From: Terrisporobacter othiniensis
GTDB taxonomy: Bacteria > Bacillota > Clostridia > Peptostreptococcales > Peptostreptococcaceae
NCBI RefSeq assembly: GCF_000808015.1
Contig: NZ_JWHR01000109.1
Coordinates: 62,001 to 126,000, forward strand
Reading direction: 5' to 3'
DNA length: 64,000 nt
Shown: positions 7,809-15,796 of the stretch, one piece after another
How positions within the stretch are numbered: position 1 is the stretch's first letter
How the letters are laid out: every line of letters begins with the position of its first letter
Made by a program: the position numbers and the translations under genes
Notes under the pieces: generated by a model
Told to the model about the DNA's origin: nothing
What the model saw: only the letters and a program-made list of their open reading frames with translations
The model's database searches: none

Positions 7809-8690
7809 ATGAGTAGGAAAAGAATAAATAAAAAAAGGGCAGCATTAGTTTTAGTTTTAGGTATGACTATATTTGGAGTATTAAATAGGACATTGGCTTA
7901 TGTGGATAATCAAAGACAAATTAAAGCGGAACAACAAAGAATTGAAGAAGAAAAAAGAAAAGCAGAAGAAGAAAAGAAAAAATATGTAGTTGGTGTTAGC
8001 CACGAGGGGAAAAAATATTCTTATGATGCAAGCAAAGTTGCAGAGAAACTTAGTAAATATGATTACACTAATGATGGTAAAAAGATAGTATTTTTAACTT
8101 TTGACGACGGAACATCAAAAACTAATACACCAAATGTGTTAGATATTTTAAAGAAAGAAGATGTAAAAGCTACATTTTTCTTAACTGGACAAAATATAGA
8201 AAATGGTGGGAATGAAGCAAAAGAGCTTGTAAAACGAGAGTTTAATGAGGGGCATGCTATAGCAAATCATTCATACAGCCATGATGTTAGAAAATTATAC
8301 CCAGGAAGGGTTTTAGACATAGAAGCATTTAAAGCTGATTTTGAAAAAAATGATAAATTACTAAAAGATATTTTAGGTAAATACTTCTCAACTAGAGTAA
8401 TAAGATGTCCAGGTGGATATATGTCTTGGAAAGGTATGGAGCCTTTAGATAAGCATTTAGAAAAGAATAAACTGGTTTCAATTGATTGGACATCTTTAAA
8501 TGCAGATGCTGAGGGAAAAAGAAAAAATGCTAAAGAATTAACTGATTATGCAATTAAAACTTCTGAAGGAAAAGAAATGGTAGTTCTATTAATGCATGAT
8601 ACTTATGGAAAAGAAGAAACAGTTAAAGCTTTACCAAGCATAATAAAATATTTTAAGGATAACGGATATGAGTTTAGAACTCTTTCATAA
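7809..8690 (+). CDS. pdaV: Membrane-anchored polysaccharide deacetylase, PdaV-like
   Basis: 293 residues from the ATG at 7809, which follows GTAGGAG; an upstream TTG would overlap that site. An N-terminal membrane anchor (about residues 10-28) and a Lys/Glu-rich coiled stretch (KAEQQRIEEEKRKAEEEKKK) place the catalytic domain at the cell wall. The NodB domain shows TFDDGTSKTNT with the Asp-Asp pair, NHSYSHD with the two metal-binding histidines, RCPGGYMSW and the late LLMHDTYG. It would N-deacetylate peptidoglycan GlcNAc and so reduce lysozyme cleavage. The position after sigV-rsiV, about 280 bases away, supports the PdaV assignment. Confidence 0.87.
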   Translation: MSRKRINKKRAALVLVLGMTIFGVLNRTLAYVDNQRQIKAEQQRIEEEKRKAEEEKKKYVVGVSHEGKKYSYDASKVAEKLSKYDYTNDGKKIVFLTFDDGTSKTNTPNVLDILKKEDVKATFFLTGQNIENGGNEAKELVKREFNEGHAIANHSYSHDVRKLYPGRVLDIEAFKADFEKNDKLLKDILGKYFSTRVIRCPGGYMSWKGMEPLDKHLEKNKLVSIDWTSLNADAEGKRKNAKELTDYAIKTSEGKEMVVLLMHDTYGKEETVKALPSIIKYFKDNGYEFRTLS

Positions 8691-8700
8691 ATATAAAAAA

Positions 8701-8744
8701 AACCTATAAATAGATTTATATAAATCTATTTATAGGTTTTTTTT
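8701..8744 (+). terminator. Strong terminator after pdaV
   Basis: An 18-bp perfect stem, AACCTATAAATAGATTTA (8701-8718) with its complement at 8721-8738, is followed by six Ts. Confidence 0.92.
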
Positions 8745-8753
8745 GCATACTAA

Positions 8754-8873
8754 GCAATAAGTCCAAAGACAGCCCCAAAAAATCTAGATGAACCAGAATT
8801 ACTTGAGAATTTCAATGATAATTCAGAAACTGCTGAAGGAGGATTATTCCATGTCCATATAATTGATAGTTAA
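8754..8873 (+). pseudogene. Short coding remnant, 39 codons
   Basis: The frame 8754-8873 reads as plausible protein with no start codon or ribosome site. It includes KTAPKNLDEPELLENFND and ends GGLFHVHIIDS before a TAA. Codon usage is like neighbouring genes. It looks like the 3' end of a deleted gene whose family I cannot identify. Confidence 0.3.
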
Positions 8874-8975
8874 AAATCAAAAAACAAAAACCATACTGTA
8901 TACAATTGTGCTATCATTAACTTAAATATTTTTTATATTGTAAAAATTTACATTCTATAAAGGGGGACAATATAA

Positions 8976-9920
8976 ATGGAAATAAGATTAAGAAAAGTTG
9001 GGATAATAGGCGTTGGCCATGTTGGGGCTCACGTAGCATTTTCACTAGTAACACAGGGGATAGTAGATGAACTAATTTTAGTTGATATAAACAAGCAAAA
9101 GGCTATTAGTGAAAGACAAGATTTACTAGATGCAGCTACATACTTACCACATAGAATAAATGTAACTGCAGGAGAATACGAAGACTTGGCAGACTGCGAC
9201 ATAATAGTAAACAGTGTGGGAAAAATTAATGAGTCTAGGGATAGATTAGCAGAACTTCAAGAAAGTGTTGATGCAGTTAATTCATACATAGAAAGAGTTA
9301 TGGATGCTGGTTTCAATGGAATAATAATAAATATCACAAATCCTTGCGACATAATAGCTAATCATATTCAAAAAGTTACAGGACTTCCACAGAATCAAGT
9401 TTTTGGAACAGGAACAGGTCTTGATAGCTCTAGATTTAGAAATGTGATGGCTGAGTGCACAGGAATAGATCATAAGTCAATAATAGGATATTCTTTAGGA
9501 GAGCATGGTGATTCTCAAATGATTCCTTGGTCAGCTGTAAATTTGGGAGGAAAACCTCTAAGTGAACTTGAAAAAGAAAGACCAGAAACTTTTGGAAGTT
9601 TAGATAAAAAAGATATAACATATAGAACTATAAAAGGCGGATGGTTTACTTACGAAGGTAAAAAATGCACAGAGTTTGGTATAGCATCCACAGCAGCTAG
9701 ACTTATAAAAGGAATTTATCATGATGAAAAATTCGTAACAACTGCATCAACTTTATTAGAAGGTCAGTATGGAGAAGAAGGATTCTATATAAGTATTCCA
9801 GTAGTCATAGGTAAAAATGGTATAGAAGATAAATATGAGCTTAATTTAACTGAAGAAGAATTGAAAGAATTTAAACATTCTTGCAGAGTAGTAAAAGAAA
9901 ATATAGCTAAAATAAAATAG
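8976..9920 (+). CDS. L-lactate / L-2-hydroxyacid dehydrogenase family
   Basis: 314 residues, lactate/malate dehydrogenase superfamily. VGIIGVGHVGAHVA is the NAD-binding glycine motif, LVDIN supplies the acidic residue favouring NAD, NITNPCD and GTGTGLDSSRF are family signatures, and GEHGDSQMIPWS carries the catalytic histidine. The active-site loop reads KINESRDRLAEL rather than the usual lactate dehydrogenase Q-E-G-E-x-R. This recalls L-2-hydroxyisocaproate dehydrogenases, which accept branched 2-keto acids. I therefore name the family and not a substrate. The gene has AAAGGGGG before its ATG and its own terminator. Confidence 0.85.
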   Translation: MEIRLRKVGIIGVGHVGAHVAFSLVTQGIVDELILVDINKQKAISERQDLLDAATYLPHRINVTAGEYEDLADCDIIVNSVGKINESRDRLAELQESVDAVNSYIERVMDAGFNGIIINITNPCDIIANHIQKVTGLPQNQVFGTGTGLDSSRFRNVMAECTGIDHKSIIGYSLGEHGDSQMIPWSAVNLGGKPLSELEKERPETFGSLDKKDITYRTIKGGWFTYEGKKCTEFGIASTAARLIKGIYHDEKFVTTASTLLEGQYGEEGFYISIPVVIGKNGIEDKYELNLTEEELKEFKHSCRVVKENIAKIK

Positions 9921-9925
9921 ATAAG

Positions 9926-9960
9926 AAAACCTTCGTTGAAGTTAATTCAATGAAGGTTTT
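9926..9960 (+). terminator. Terminator after 2-hydroxyacid dehydrogenase gene
   Basis: AAAACCTTCGTTGAA (9926-9940) pairs with TTCAATGAAGGTTTT (9946-9960) with one G-T wobble. Confidence 0.8.
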
Positions 9961-10063
9961 TATATGTTTTATAAAGTTAATTTTTAAAATCTTACTTAAA
10001 ACATATATATTTATATAAGGTATATATATAATATACCTATATAGGAATAATACGGGGGTAAAA

Positions 10064-11365
10064 ATGATAAAGAAAAAATTTAAAAAATATTCAATTTCTT
10101 TTTTAGCAGGAGTTATGATAAGTAGCTTCTTTGCAATATCATCAACAACTAATGCTAAGGAAATAATCAATACAAAAGCATCATATGAAAAAGTAATTTC
10201 AAGAGGAAGAGCCACTATAGATGGTGTTAGTGTAAGAAGTATCAACTCTGCCAGTGGAAAATACTTAGGCAGCCTTTACACTGGTGACAAGGTGGAAATA
10301 TTACAAAAAACAAGTAATGGTTGGTACAAAATCAAGTACAAAAATTCTTATGCCTATGTAGGTGATGATTTTATAAAACTTAATGGGACAAAAGCTATAG
10401 ACAATGTTTTAAATACAGGAACAGTTTATAATGCAACAAAATTAACAGTAAGAGAAAGTTGCTCAACCAATTCAAAGTTTTTAGGATATTTACCAAAAGG
10501 GACAAAAGTGGAGATTGTAAGATCCACTTCAACAAACTGGCACAAAATAAAATATAAAAACTCTTATGCTTATGTAAAAGGCAATTATATAAAACTTACT
10601 TCAAGCTCCAAAGTAACTAATAGAGGAACTGTTAGTTCTACTACTTTAAGTGTGAGAAAAAGTGCATTAACTTCATCAACTAAATTGGGAACCTTAAGTA
10701 AGGGTGCTAGAGTTCAAATAGTACAAAAACAGTCAAATGGATGGTATAAAATAAAATACAAAGATTCATATGGATATATCAGTAGTAAATATGTGAAGTT
10801 AAGCAATTCAAACACAAATGATAGAAAAAATTTAAATGACTTCTTATTTGTAGGAGATTCCTTCACTGCAAGAATGGAAAATACAATAAAGAGTAAAAAT
10901 GAAATAGTTTATGTTCATGCCCAAGGGGGGAGTAGACCATCTTATTGGCTAGACAAAGTAGATGAAATGCCTGATAAAAATAATATAGATAGTGTATCTC
11001 TGTTAATTGGAGTAAATGGGATAACTGTACCCACAAACATAAGGGATACAAAGGCGCTTATAAATCAATTAATAGTAAAATATCCAGACAAAACCATTTA
11101 TGTTCAAAGAGTATTCCCTGTGGGAAAAAACTTTACAGGTGGGAATAGTACAACATACAACAAAGCTATTAATGAGTACAATAAACAACTAAAAGAGTTT
11201 TGTTCAACAAAGTCGAATGTAAAAATCATAGATGCTACGAAAGGTTTTATTGATAGTAAAGGATACCTTACTAGCACTACTGATGGATTACATATAGATA
11301 ACTCTAAAGGAATCCAATTTTATAATAATATTTTCAGTGCTATAAAAAGTGCAGAGAAAAAGTAA
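10064..11365 (+). CDS. Secreted protein with three SH3b repeats and SGNH/GDSL hydrolase domain
   Basis: 433 residues. A signal peptide (residues 1-31, ending STTNA-KE) is followed by three bacterial SH3 repeats at about residues 45-105, 125-185 and 190-245. Each has the pattern VR-S...G-L..G..V-I......W-KIKYK-SYAYV. Such repeats bind cell wall. The C-terminal SGNH hydrolase domain has the nucleophile in FVGDSFTARM (Ser266), a Gly/Asn-rich loop LLIGVNGIT and the closing D-x-x-H in DGLHID (Asp407, His410). It probably removes acyl groups from a wall glycan or other surface ester. The exact substrate is unknown. GGGGG precedes the ATG. Confidence 0.85.
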   Translation: MIKKKFKKYSISFLAGVMISSFFAISSTTNAKEIINTKASYEKVISRGRATIDGVSVRSINSASGKYLGSLYTGDKVEILQKTSNGWYKIKYKNSYAYVGDDFIKLNGTKAIDNVLNTGTVYNATKLTVRESCSTNSKFLGYLPKGTKVEIVRSTSTNWHKIKYKNSYAYVKGNYIKLTSSSKVTNRGTVSSTTLSVRKSALTSSTKLGTLSKGARVQIVQKQSNGWYKIKYKDSYGYISSKYVKLSNSNTNDRKNLNDFLFVGDSFTARMENTIKSKNEIVYVHAQGGSRPSYWLDKVDEMPDKNNIDSVSLLIGVNGITVPTNIRDTKALINQLIVKYPDKTIYVQRVFPVGKNFTGGNSTTYNKAINEYNKQLKEFCSTKSNVKIIDATKGFIDSKGYLTSTTDGLHIDNSKGIQFYNNIFSAIKSAEKK

Positions 11366-11712
11366 ATAAAAAACTAGTTTGTTCTTAGCGATGGAACTTC
11401 TTGCAATGCAATAGCATTTTTTTAATTGTAAGGAAATTATATGTTATCTGTTCTGTGGATAACGTATAATTTCTAACTTTGTTATTTAAGCAACGGGCGA
11501 AGCCGTTGGCGATATGAAGTGTTTCGCCGACACGTCGCTCAGGCGAAGCGAATTTTTTATGCAGTATCTTAAATCAATACATAATGGAAACTAAATAATA
11601 AAGTTTTTTTAGTATGTAATAAATATTGCTTACGCTTTCTTTACTACATCCTTTTTATTACAATAATAGATAAAGTGTAAGTTAGATAAAATCAACGCAC
11701 AGGGGGAGAAAT
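11366..11712. other. Intergenic stretch holding a GC-rich hairpin element
   Basis: No gene. It contains the GC-rich element at 11491-11553. The rest is ordinary AT-rich DNA leading to the xylB ribosome site (GGGGGAG just before 11713). I see no riboswitch and no convincing operator. Confidence 0.5.
11491..11553. repeat. GC-rich multi-hairpin element
   Basis: About 60 bases near 60 percent GC in a genome near 29 percent. CAACGG-GCGAAG-CCGTTG (11491-11508) is a perfect hairpin. GGCGA (11508-11512) pairs with TCGCC (11524-11528). CGCT (11536-11539) pairs with AGCG (11547-11550). The motif GCGAAG occurs twice. It has the look of a dispersed palindromic repeat unit; no coding frame spans it. Confidence 0.6.
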
Positions 11713-13182
11713 ATGTATTACATAGGTATAGATTTAGGGACTTCAGCAGTAAAATTATTATTAATGGATGGTAGTGGAAAAGTGTGTAACATAGTATCAA
11801 AAGAATACCCACTATACTTTCCACAACCAGGATGGTCAGAACAAAAACCAGAAGACTGGTATGCACAAACTATGACAGGTTTAAAAGAATTAATAAAAGA
11901 TGTAGATAAAAGCCAAGTAGCTGGAATAAGCTTTGGTGGTCAAATGCACGGACTTGTTATATTAGATGAGAATGATGAAGTAATAAGACCTGCACTTCTT
12001 TGGAATGATGGAAGAACAAAAGAAGAATGTGATTATTTAAATGAAGTAATAGGTAAAGAAACCTTATCAAAATATACAGCCAATATATCTTTCACAGGAT
12101 TTACAGCACCTAAAATTTTATGGATAAAAAATAAAGAGCCAGAAAACTTTGCAAAAATTAATAAGATAATGTTACCTAAGGATTATATTGCTTACAAATT
12201 AAGCGGTGTTCATTGCACAGATGTATCGGATGCTTCAGGAATGTTAATTTTTGACGTGGAAAATAGATGCTGGTCAAAAGAAATGATAGATATTTGTGGA
12301 ATAAAAGAAGAACAACTAGCAAAAGTGTTTGAAAGTTATGAAATTGTTGGAAATATAACTGATGAGATAGCAAAAGAATTAGAAATACCTAATACAGTAA
12401 AAGTTGTGGCAGGAGCTGGAGACAATGCAGCAGCAGCCATAGGTACAGGTACTGTAGGAGATGGAATGTGTAACATATCTCTTGGGACTTCGGGAACAAT
12501 TTTCATATCTTCTAAGAAATTTGGTGTTGATTCAAATAATGCTCTTCATTCATTTGATCATGCTGATGGAAACTATCATTTAATGGGATGTATGCTAAGT
12601 GCAGCATCTTGCAATAAATGGTGGAGTGAAGAAATTTTAAATACAAAAGACTATGCAAAAGAACAAGAAAATATAAATAATCTAGGAGAAAATAATGTTT
12701 ATTTCTTACCATATTTAATGGGAGAAAGATCACCTCACAACAATCCAAATGCTAGAGGAACTTTTATTGGAATGAGCATGGACACTTCTAGGAGCGATAT
12801 GACTCAAGCAGTACTTGAAGGTGTTGCGTTTGCTCTTAGAGATTCTCTAGAAGTTGCAAAATCACTTGGCATAAATATTCAAAGAACTAAGATTTGTGGT
12901 GGAGGTGCAAAAAGTCCTCTTTGGAAAAAGATTATAGCAAATGTACTTAATTTAAAAGTAGATATGATAGAAAGTGAAGAAGGGCCAGCACTAGGAGGGG
13001 CAATACTTGCAGCTGTTGCTTGTAAGGAATTTAAAAGTATAGAAGATGCAGTTAACAAATTAGTAAAGGTTACAGAAACGATAGAACCAGATGCAGAGTT
13101 AGTTGAAAAATATGAGGAAAGATATAACAAGTTTAAACAAATATATCCAACGGTTAAAAACTTATACAATAAGTTACTATAA
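11713..13182 (+). CDS. xylB: Xylulokinase
   Basis: 489 residues, FGGY carbohydrate kinase. It phosphorylates D-xylulose with ATP to feed the pentose phosphate pathway. The start GIDLGTSAVKLLLMD is the first phosphate-binding motif. ISFGGQMHGLVILD with the Gln-Met-His, and LLWNDGRT, are typical of xylulokinases. GTSGTIF and GGGAKSPLW are the later ATPase motifs. It stands alone: no xylose isomerase, transporter or ROK regulator lies next to it, so the pentose may be handled elsewhere or the kinase may serve another pentulose. Confidence 0.9.
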   Translation: MYYIGIDLGTSAVKLLLMDGSGKVCNIVSKEYPLYFPQPGWSEQKPEDWYAQTMTGLKELIKDVDKSQVAGISFGGQMHGLVILDENDEVIRPALLWNDGRTKEECDYLNEVIGKETLSKYTANISFTGFTAPKILWIKNKEPENFAKINKIMLPKDYIAYKLSGVHCTDVSDASGMLIFDVENRCWSKEMIDICGIKEEQLAKVFESYEIVGNITDEIAKELEIPNTVKVVAGAGDNAAAAIGTGTVGDGMCNISLGTSGTIFISSKKFGVDSNNALHSFDHADGNYHLMGCMLSAASCNKWWSEEILNTKDYAKEQENINNLGENNVYFLPYLMGERSPHNNPNARGTFIGMSMDTSRSDMTQAVLEGVAFALRDSLEVAKSLGINIQRTKICGGGAKSPLWKKIIANVLNLKVDMIESEEGPALGGAILAAVACKEFKSIEDAVNKLVKVTETIEPDAELVEKYEERYNKFKQIYPTVKNLYNKLL

Positions 13183-13312
13183 GTAAAAATATATTGTAAA
13201 ACTTATTCACATTATGTGTTAATTGGTAAGATATATAATTGTACTACTAAATATATAATGTGATATATTATGTCTAAGAAAAAACAAATGTATATTATAA
13301 TAGATTTTTAAT

Positions 13313-13356
13313 AAACCCGCCCAAGTAGACAATATATAGTTTACTTAGGTGGGTTT
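13313..13356 (+). terminator. Distal terminator after xylB
   Basis: AAACCCGCCCAAGTAGAC (13313-13330) pairs with GTTTACTTAGGTGGGTTT (13339-13356) with a few mismatches, followed by a short T-rich stretch. Confidence 0.7.
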
Positions 13357-13399
13357 TAAATTTTTCTATCTTTCTATATGTAATAATATAAAAAATTTC

Positions 13400-13430
13400 T
13401 TGACCTAGAGTTAACTCCAAGTACTATTAT
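13400..13430 (+). promoter_or_regulatory. MerR-family promoter with 19-bp spacer and operator dyad
   Basis: TTGACC (13400-13405) and TATTAT (13425-13430) are separated by 19 bases, the over-long spacer diagnostic of MerR-activated promoters. Centred in it is the dyad ACCTAGAGTTAACTCCAAGT (13403-13422) with a perfect GAGTTAACTC core. The MerR gene at 14081 is the obvious regulator. Confidence 0.85.
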
Positions 13431-13522
13431 TAAATTGAAAGTAAGTTATGCATAATTTATATAACTTGAAAAGAATAATAATTTAAATTAAATAGAGACA
13501 AATTTTAGGGGGAAAAATAATT

Positions 13523-14059
13523 ATGAGTAAAAAAGTTTTGATTTTGTCAGGAAGTCCTAGAAGGAATGGAAATTCAGATATACTATGTGATGAATTTAAA
13601 AAGGGTGCTGAAGCAAGTGGAAATGAAGTAGAAAAAATTTTCATAAGAGATAAGAATATAAATCATTGTACAGGGTGTTATGCTTGTAGTAAAGGTGGAA
13701 AATGTGTTCAAAAAGATGACATGGCAGAGGTTCTACAAAAAATGATTGATGCAGATGTAATAGTTATGTCAACACCTGTATATTTTTATACAATGGATGG
13801 GCAGATGAAAACTTTAATTGATAGAACTGTTGCTAGATATACTGAAATAGCTAACAAAGAATTTTATTTTATAGCTACTGCAGCTGTAAATAATGAAAAA
13901 TTAATGGAGAGAACAATTGATGGATTTAGAGGATTTACTGATTGTTTAGATGGAGCGAAAGAAAAAGGAGTTATTTATGGAAAAGGTGCTTGGGAAGTGG
14001 GAGAAATAAAAGTAACTAAAGCAATGAAAGAAGCTTACGAAATGGGAAAAACGGTTTAA
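13523..14059 (+). CDS. Flavodoxin-like NAD(P)H-dependent FMN oxidoreductase
   Basis: 178 residues. SGSPRRNGNSD near the N-terminus is the FMN-phosphate loop of the NADPH-dependent FMN reductase family, and STPVYFYTMDGQMKTLIDR is the second flavin loop. CTGCYACSKGGKC supplies a cluster of cysteines seen in iron-sulphur flavoprotein relatives, though a cluster cannot be confirmed here. It is the first gene after the MerR-type promoter and is followed after 21 bases by the MerR gene, so both form one inducible unit. It probably reduces quinones, nitro compounds or other electrophiles. Confidence 0.8.
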   Translation: MSKKVLILSGSPRRNGNSDILCDEFKKGAEASGNEVEKIFIRDKNINHCTGCYACSKGGKCVQKDDMAEVLQKMIDADVIVMSTPVYFYTMDGQMKTLIDRTVARYTEIANKEFYFIATAAVNNEKLMERTIDGFRGFTDCLDGAKEKGVIYGKGAWEVGEIKVTKAMKEAYEMGKTV

Positions 14060-14080
14060 TGAAATGGAAGGAAGATATTT

Positions 14081-14467
14081 ATGACAATTACTGAAGTAAG
14101 CAAAAAATATGGTTTATCTGCAGATACATTGAGATATTATGAAAGAGTAGGTTTGATTCCCAAGGTGAATCGTAATAAAAGTGGTGTAAGAGATTATACT
14201 CAGGAGGATTGTAACTGGGTAGAGTTTATAAAGTGTATGAGGGGTGCAGGGCTTCCTATAGAAGTTTTAATAGATTATGTTTCGATGTTCCAACAAGGAG
14301 ACTCTACTATTGATGCTAGAAAAGAATTGCTAGTAGATCAACGAAAAGTTTTAGCGAAAAAGATTGAAGATATGAATAAGACTTTAGCACGTTTAGATTA
14401 TAAAATTGATTTATATGAAAAAGGCTTGATGATGAGTGAAAAAGATTTAAGAGAAAAACATAAATAA
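14081..14467 (+). CDS. MerR-family transcriptional regulator
   Basis: 128 residues. The N-terminal winged helix is canonical: ITEVSKKYGLSADTLRYYERVGLIP, then RDYTQEDCNWVEFIKCMRGAGLPIE. A C-terminal coiled-coil (about residues 80-120) makes the dimer. It lacks the paired cysteines of mercury or copper sensors, which fits the AdhR/YraB-like branch that senses aldehydes or other electrophiles. The operator at 13403-13422 has the TTAACT-type dyad used by that branch. Its position inside the unit it controls gives autoregulation. A hairpin terminator follows. Confidence 0.88.
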   Translation: MTITEVSKKYGLSADTLRYYERVGLIPKVNRNKSGVRDYTQEDCNWVEFIKCMRGAGLPIEVLIDYVSMFQQGDSTIDARKELLVDQRKVLAKKIEDMNKTLARLDYKIDLYEKGLMMSEKDLREKHK

Positions 14468-14480
14468 GTAATCAGGTTTT

Positions 14481-14513
14481 AAAGTGTCTAGTTATTAAGT
14501 AATTAGACACTTT
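14481..14513 (+). terminator. Terminator after merR gene
   Basis: AAAGTGTCTAGTTA (14481-14494) pairs with TAATTAGACACTTT (14500-14513) with one wobble. Confidence 0.7.
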
Positions 14514-14605
14514 ATTCATGCTTATTTACAATATATTTTGAATTCATATTTACTTAAAAGAATAGTATCTATTATGTGAAAATAAATAATTAGGGGGAAA
14601 AAAGA

Positions 14606-15727
14606 ATGAAAAAATTAGGATTTGGTCTTATGAGATTACCACTTATAGATGAAAATGACCAAGGGAGTATAGATATAAGTAGATTTACGTATATGGTAGA
14701 TGAATATTTAAAAAATGGATTTACTTACTTTGACACAGCATATCCTTATCATAATGGAAATAGTGAAACAGCATTTAGAGAAGTAGTAGTAAAAAGATAT
14801 CCTAGACAAGCTTATACAATTACAAACAAATTACCAATGTTTAATATTAATGATGCATCTCAAATTCCAGAAATATTTGATAATCAGTTGGAGAAATGTG
14901 GAGTAGATTATTTTGACTATTATTTACTTCATGGTCTTGATGAAAAGACTTATTTTCAATCAGAAAAAATGAAAGCATTTCAATTTGTTTTGAAGAAAAA
15001 ATCAGAAGGTAAAATAAAACATATTGGACTGTCTTTCCATGATAGCGCTGACGTGCTTGATAAAATTCTTACACAACACCCTGAAATGGAATATGTTCAA
15101 CTACAAATTAATTATATAGATTGGGAAGATGATGTGGTTCAATCAAAGAGATGTTATGAGGTGGCAAAAAAACATAATAAACCTGTAATTGTGATGGAAC
15201 CAGTTAAAGGTGGCTCATTAGTCAATATTTCAAAAGATGCAGAAATGCTATTTAAAAAGGAGAATGAACAGTATTCAATAGCATCATGGGCAATAAAATA
15301 TGCAGCATCTCTTGATAATGTAATGGTGGTTCTAAGTGGAATGAGTAATGAAGAGCAGCTTATGGACAATATGAGTTATATGAAAGATTTTCAACCTCTA
15401 AATGAAAAAGAATATGAAGTGATTGAAAAGGCTAAGGAAATAATAAAATCTAATATAGCAATTCCTTGCACTTCATGTCATTATTGCACTGAAAATTGTC
15501 CTAAACAAATTGCCATACCAGAATATTTCTCGATTTATAATAATTATAAAAGATTTGGAGAGTCTCAGTATAAAATGGGTGTATATAATTATGAAAATTT
15601 AAATGATAAATTTGGAAAGGCATCTGATTGTATAGAATGTAAACAATGTGAGGTACATTGCCCACAACACCTTACAATCACAAATTATTTAAAGGAAGTT
15701 GCAAAAGTATTAGAGGTTAAGGAATAA
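14606..15727 (+). CDS. Aldo/keto reductase with C-terminal 4Fe-4S clusters
   Basis: 373 residues. An aldo-keto reductase barrel (residues 1-270) shows GFGLMRLPL, the active-site Tyr-bearing YFDTAYPYHNG, and VIVMEPVKGGSL. The last 90 residues carry two ferredoxin-like motifs, CTSCHYCTENCP and CIECKQCEVHCP, each C-x2-C-x2-C-x3-C. Such fused enzymes are common in anaerobes and may take electrons from ferredoxin. The gene follows the MerR/flavodoxin-like pair and plausibly belongs to the same aldehyde or electrophile response. It has its own GGGGG ribosome site and about 140 bases upstream. Confidence 0.88.
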   Translation: MKKLGFGLMRLPLIDENDQGSIDISRFTYMVDEYLKNGFTYFDTAYPYHNGNSETAFREVVVKRYPRQAYTITNKLPMFNINDASQIPEIFDNQLEKCGVDYFDYYLLHGLDEKTYFQSEKMKAFQFVLKKKSEGKIKHIGLSFHDSADVLDKILTQHPEMEYVQLQINYIDWEDDVVQSKRCYEVAKKHNKPVIVMEPVKGGSLVNISKDAEMLFKKENEQYSIASWAIKYAASLDNVMVVLSGMSNEEQLMDNMSYMKDFQPLNEKEYEVIEKAKEIIKSNIAIPCTSCHYCTENCPKQIAIPEYFSIYNNYKRFGESQYKMGVYNYENLNDKFGKASDCIECKQCEVHCPQHLTITNYLKEVAKVLEVKE

Positions 15728-15796
15728 AAGAGGTGGAAAAAACTTTAGAAAAATTATAAAATGACAATAGAGACTAACAATACCAGGGGGAAGAGA

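Larger units (their letters stand above)
13183..13522. other. Intergenic stretch with terminator and MerR-type promoter
   Basis: No gene. It holds the xylB terminator (13313-13356) and the MerR-type promoter (13400-13430). The remaining sequence is plain AT-rich DNA. Confidence 0.6.

Noticed and set aside
8880..8975. A Rex-like redox operator before the 2-hydroxyacid dehydrogenase gene
   Set aside because: TTGTG...ATTAAC is present but the dyad does not match TTGTTAA-n6-TTAACAA well enough.
15761..15796. Upstream ATG of LarC as the true start
   Set aside because: No ribosome site there, whereas AGGGGGAAG precedes the ATG at 15797.
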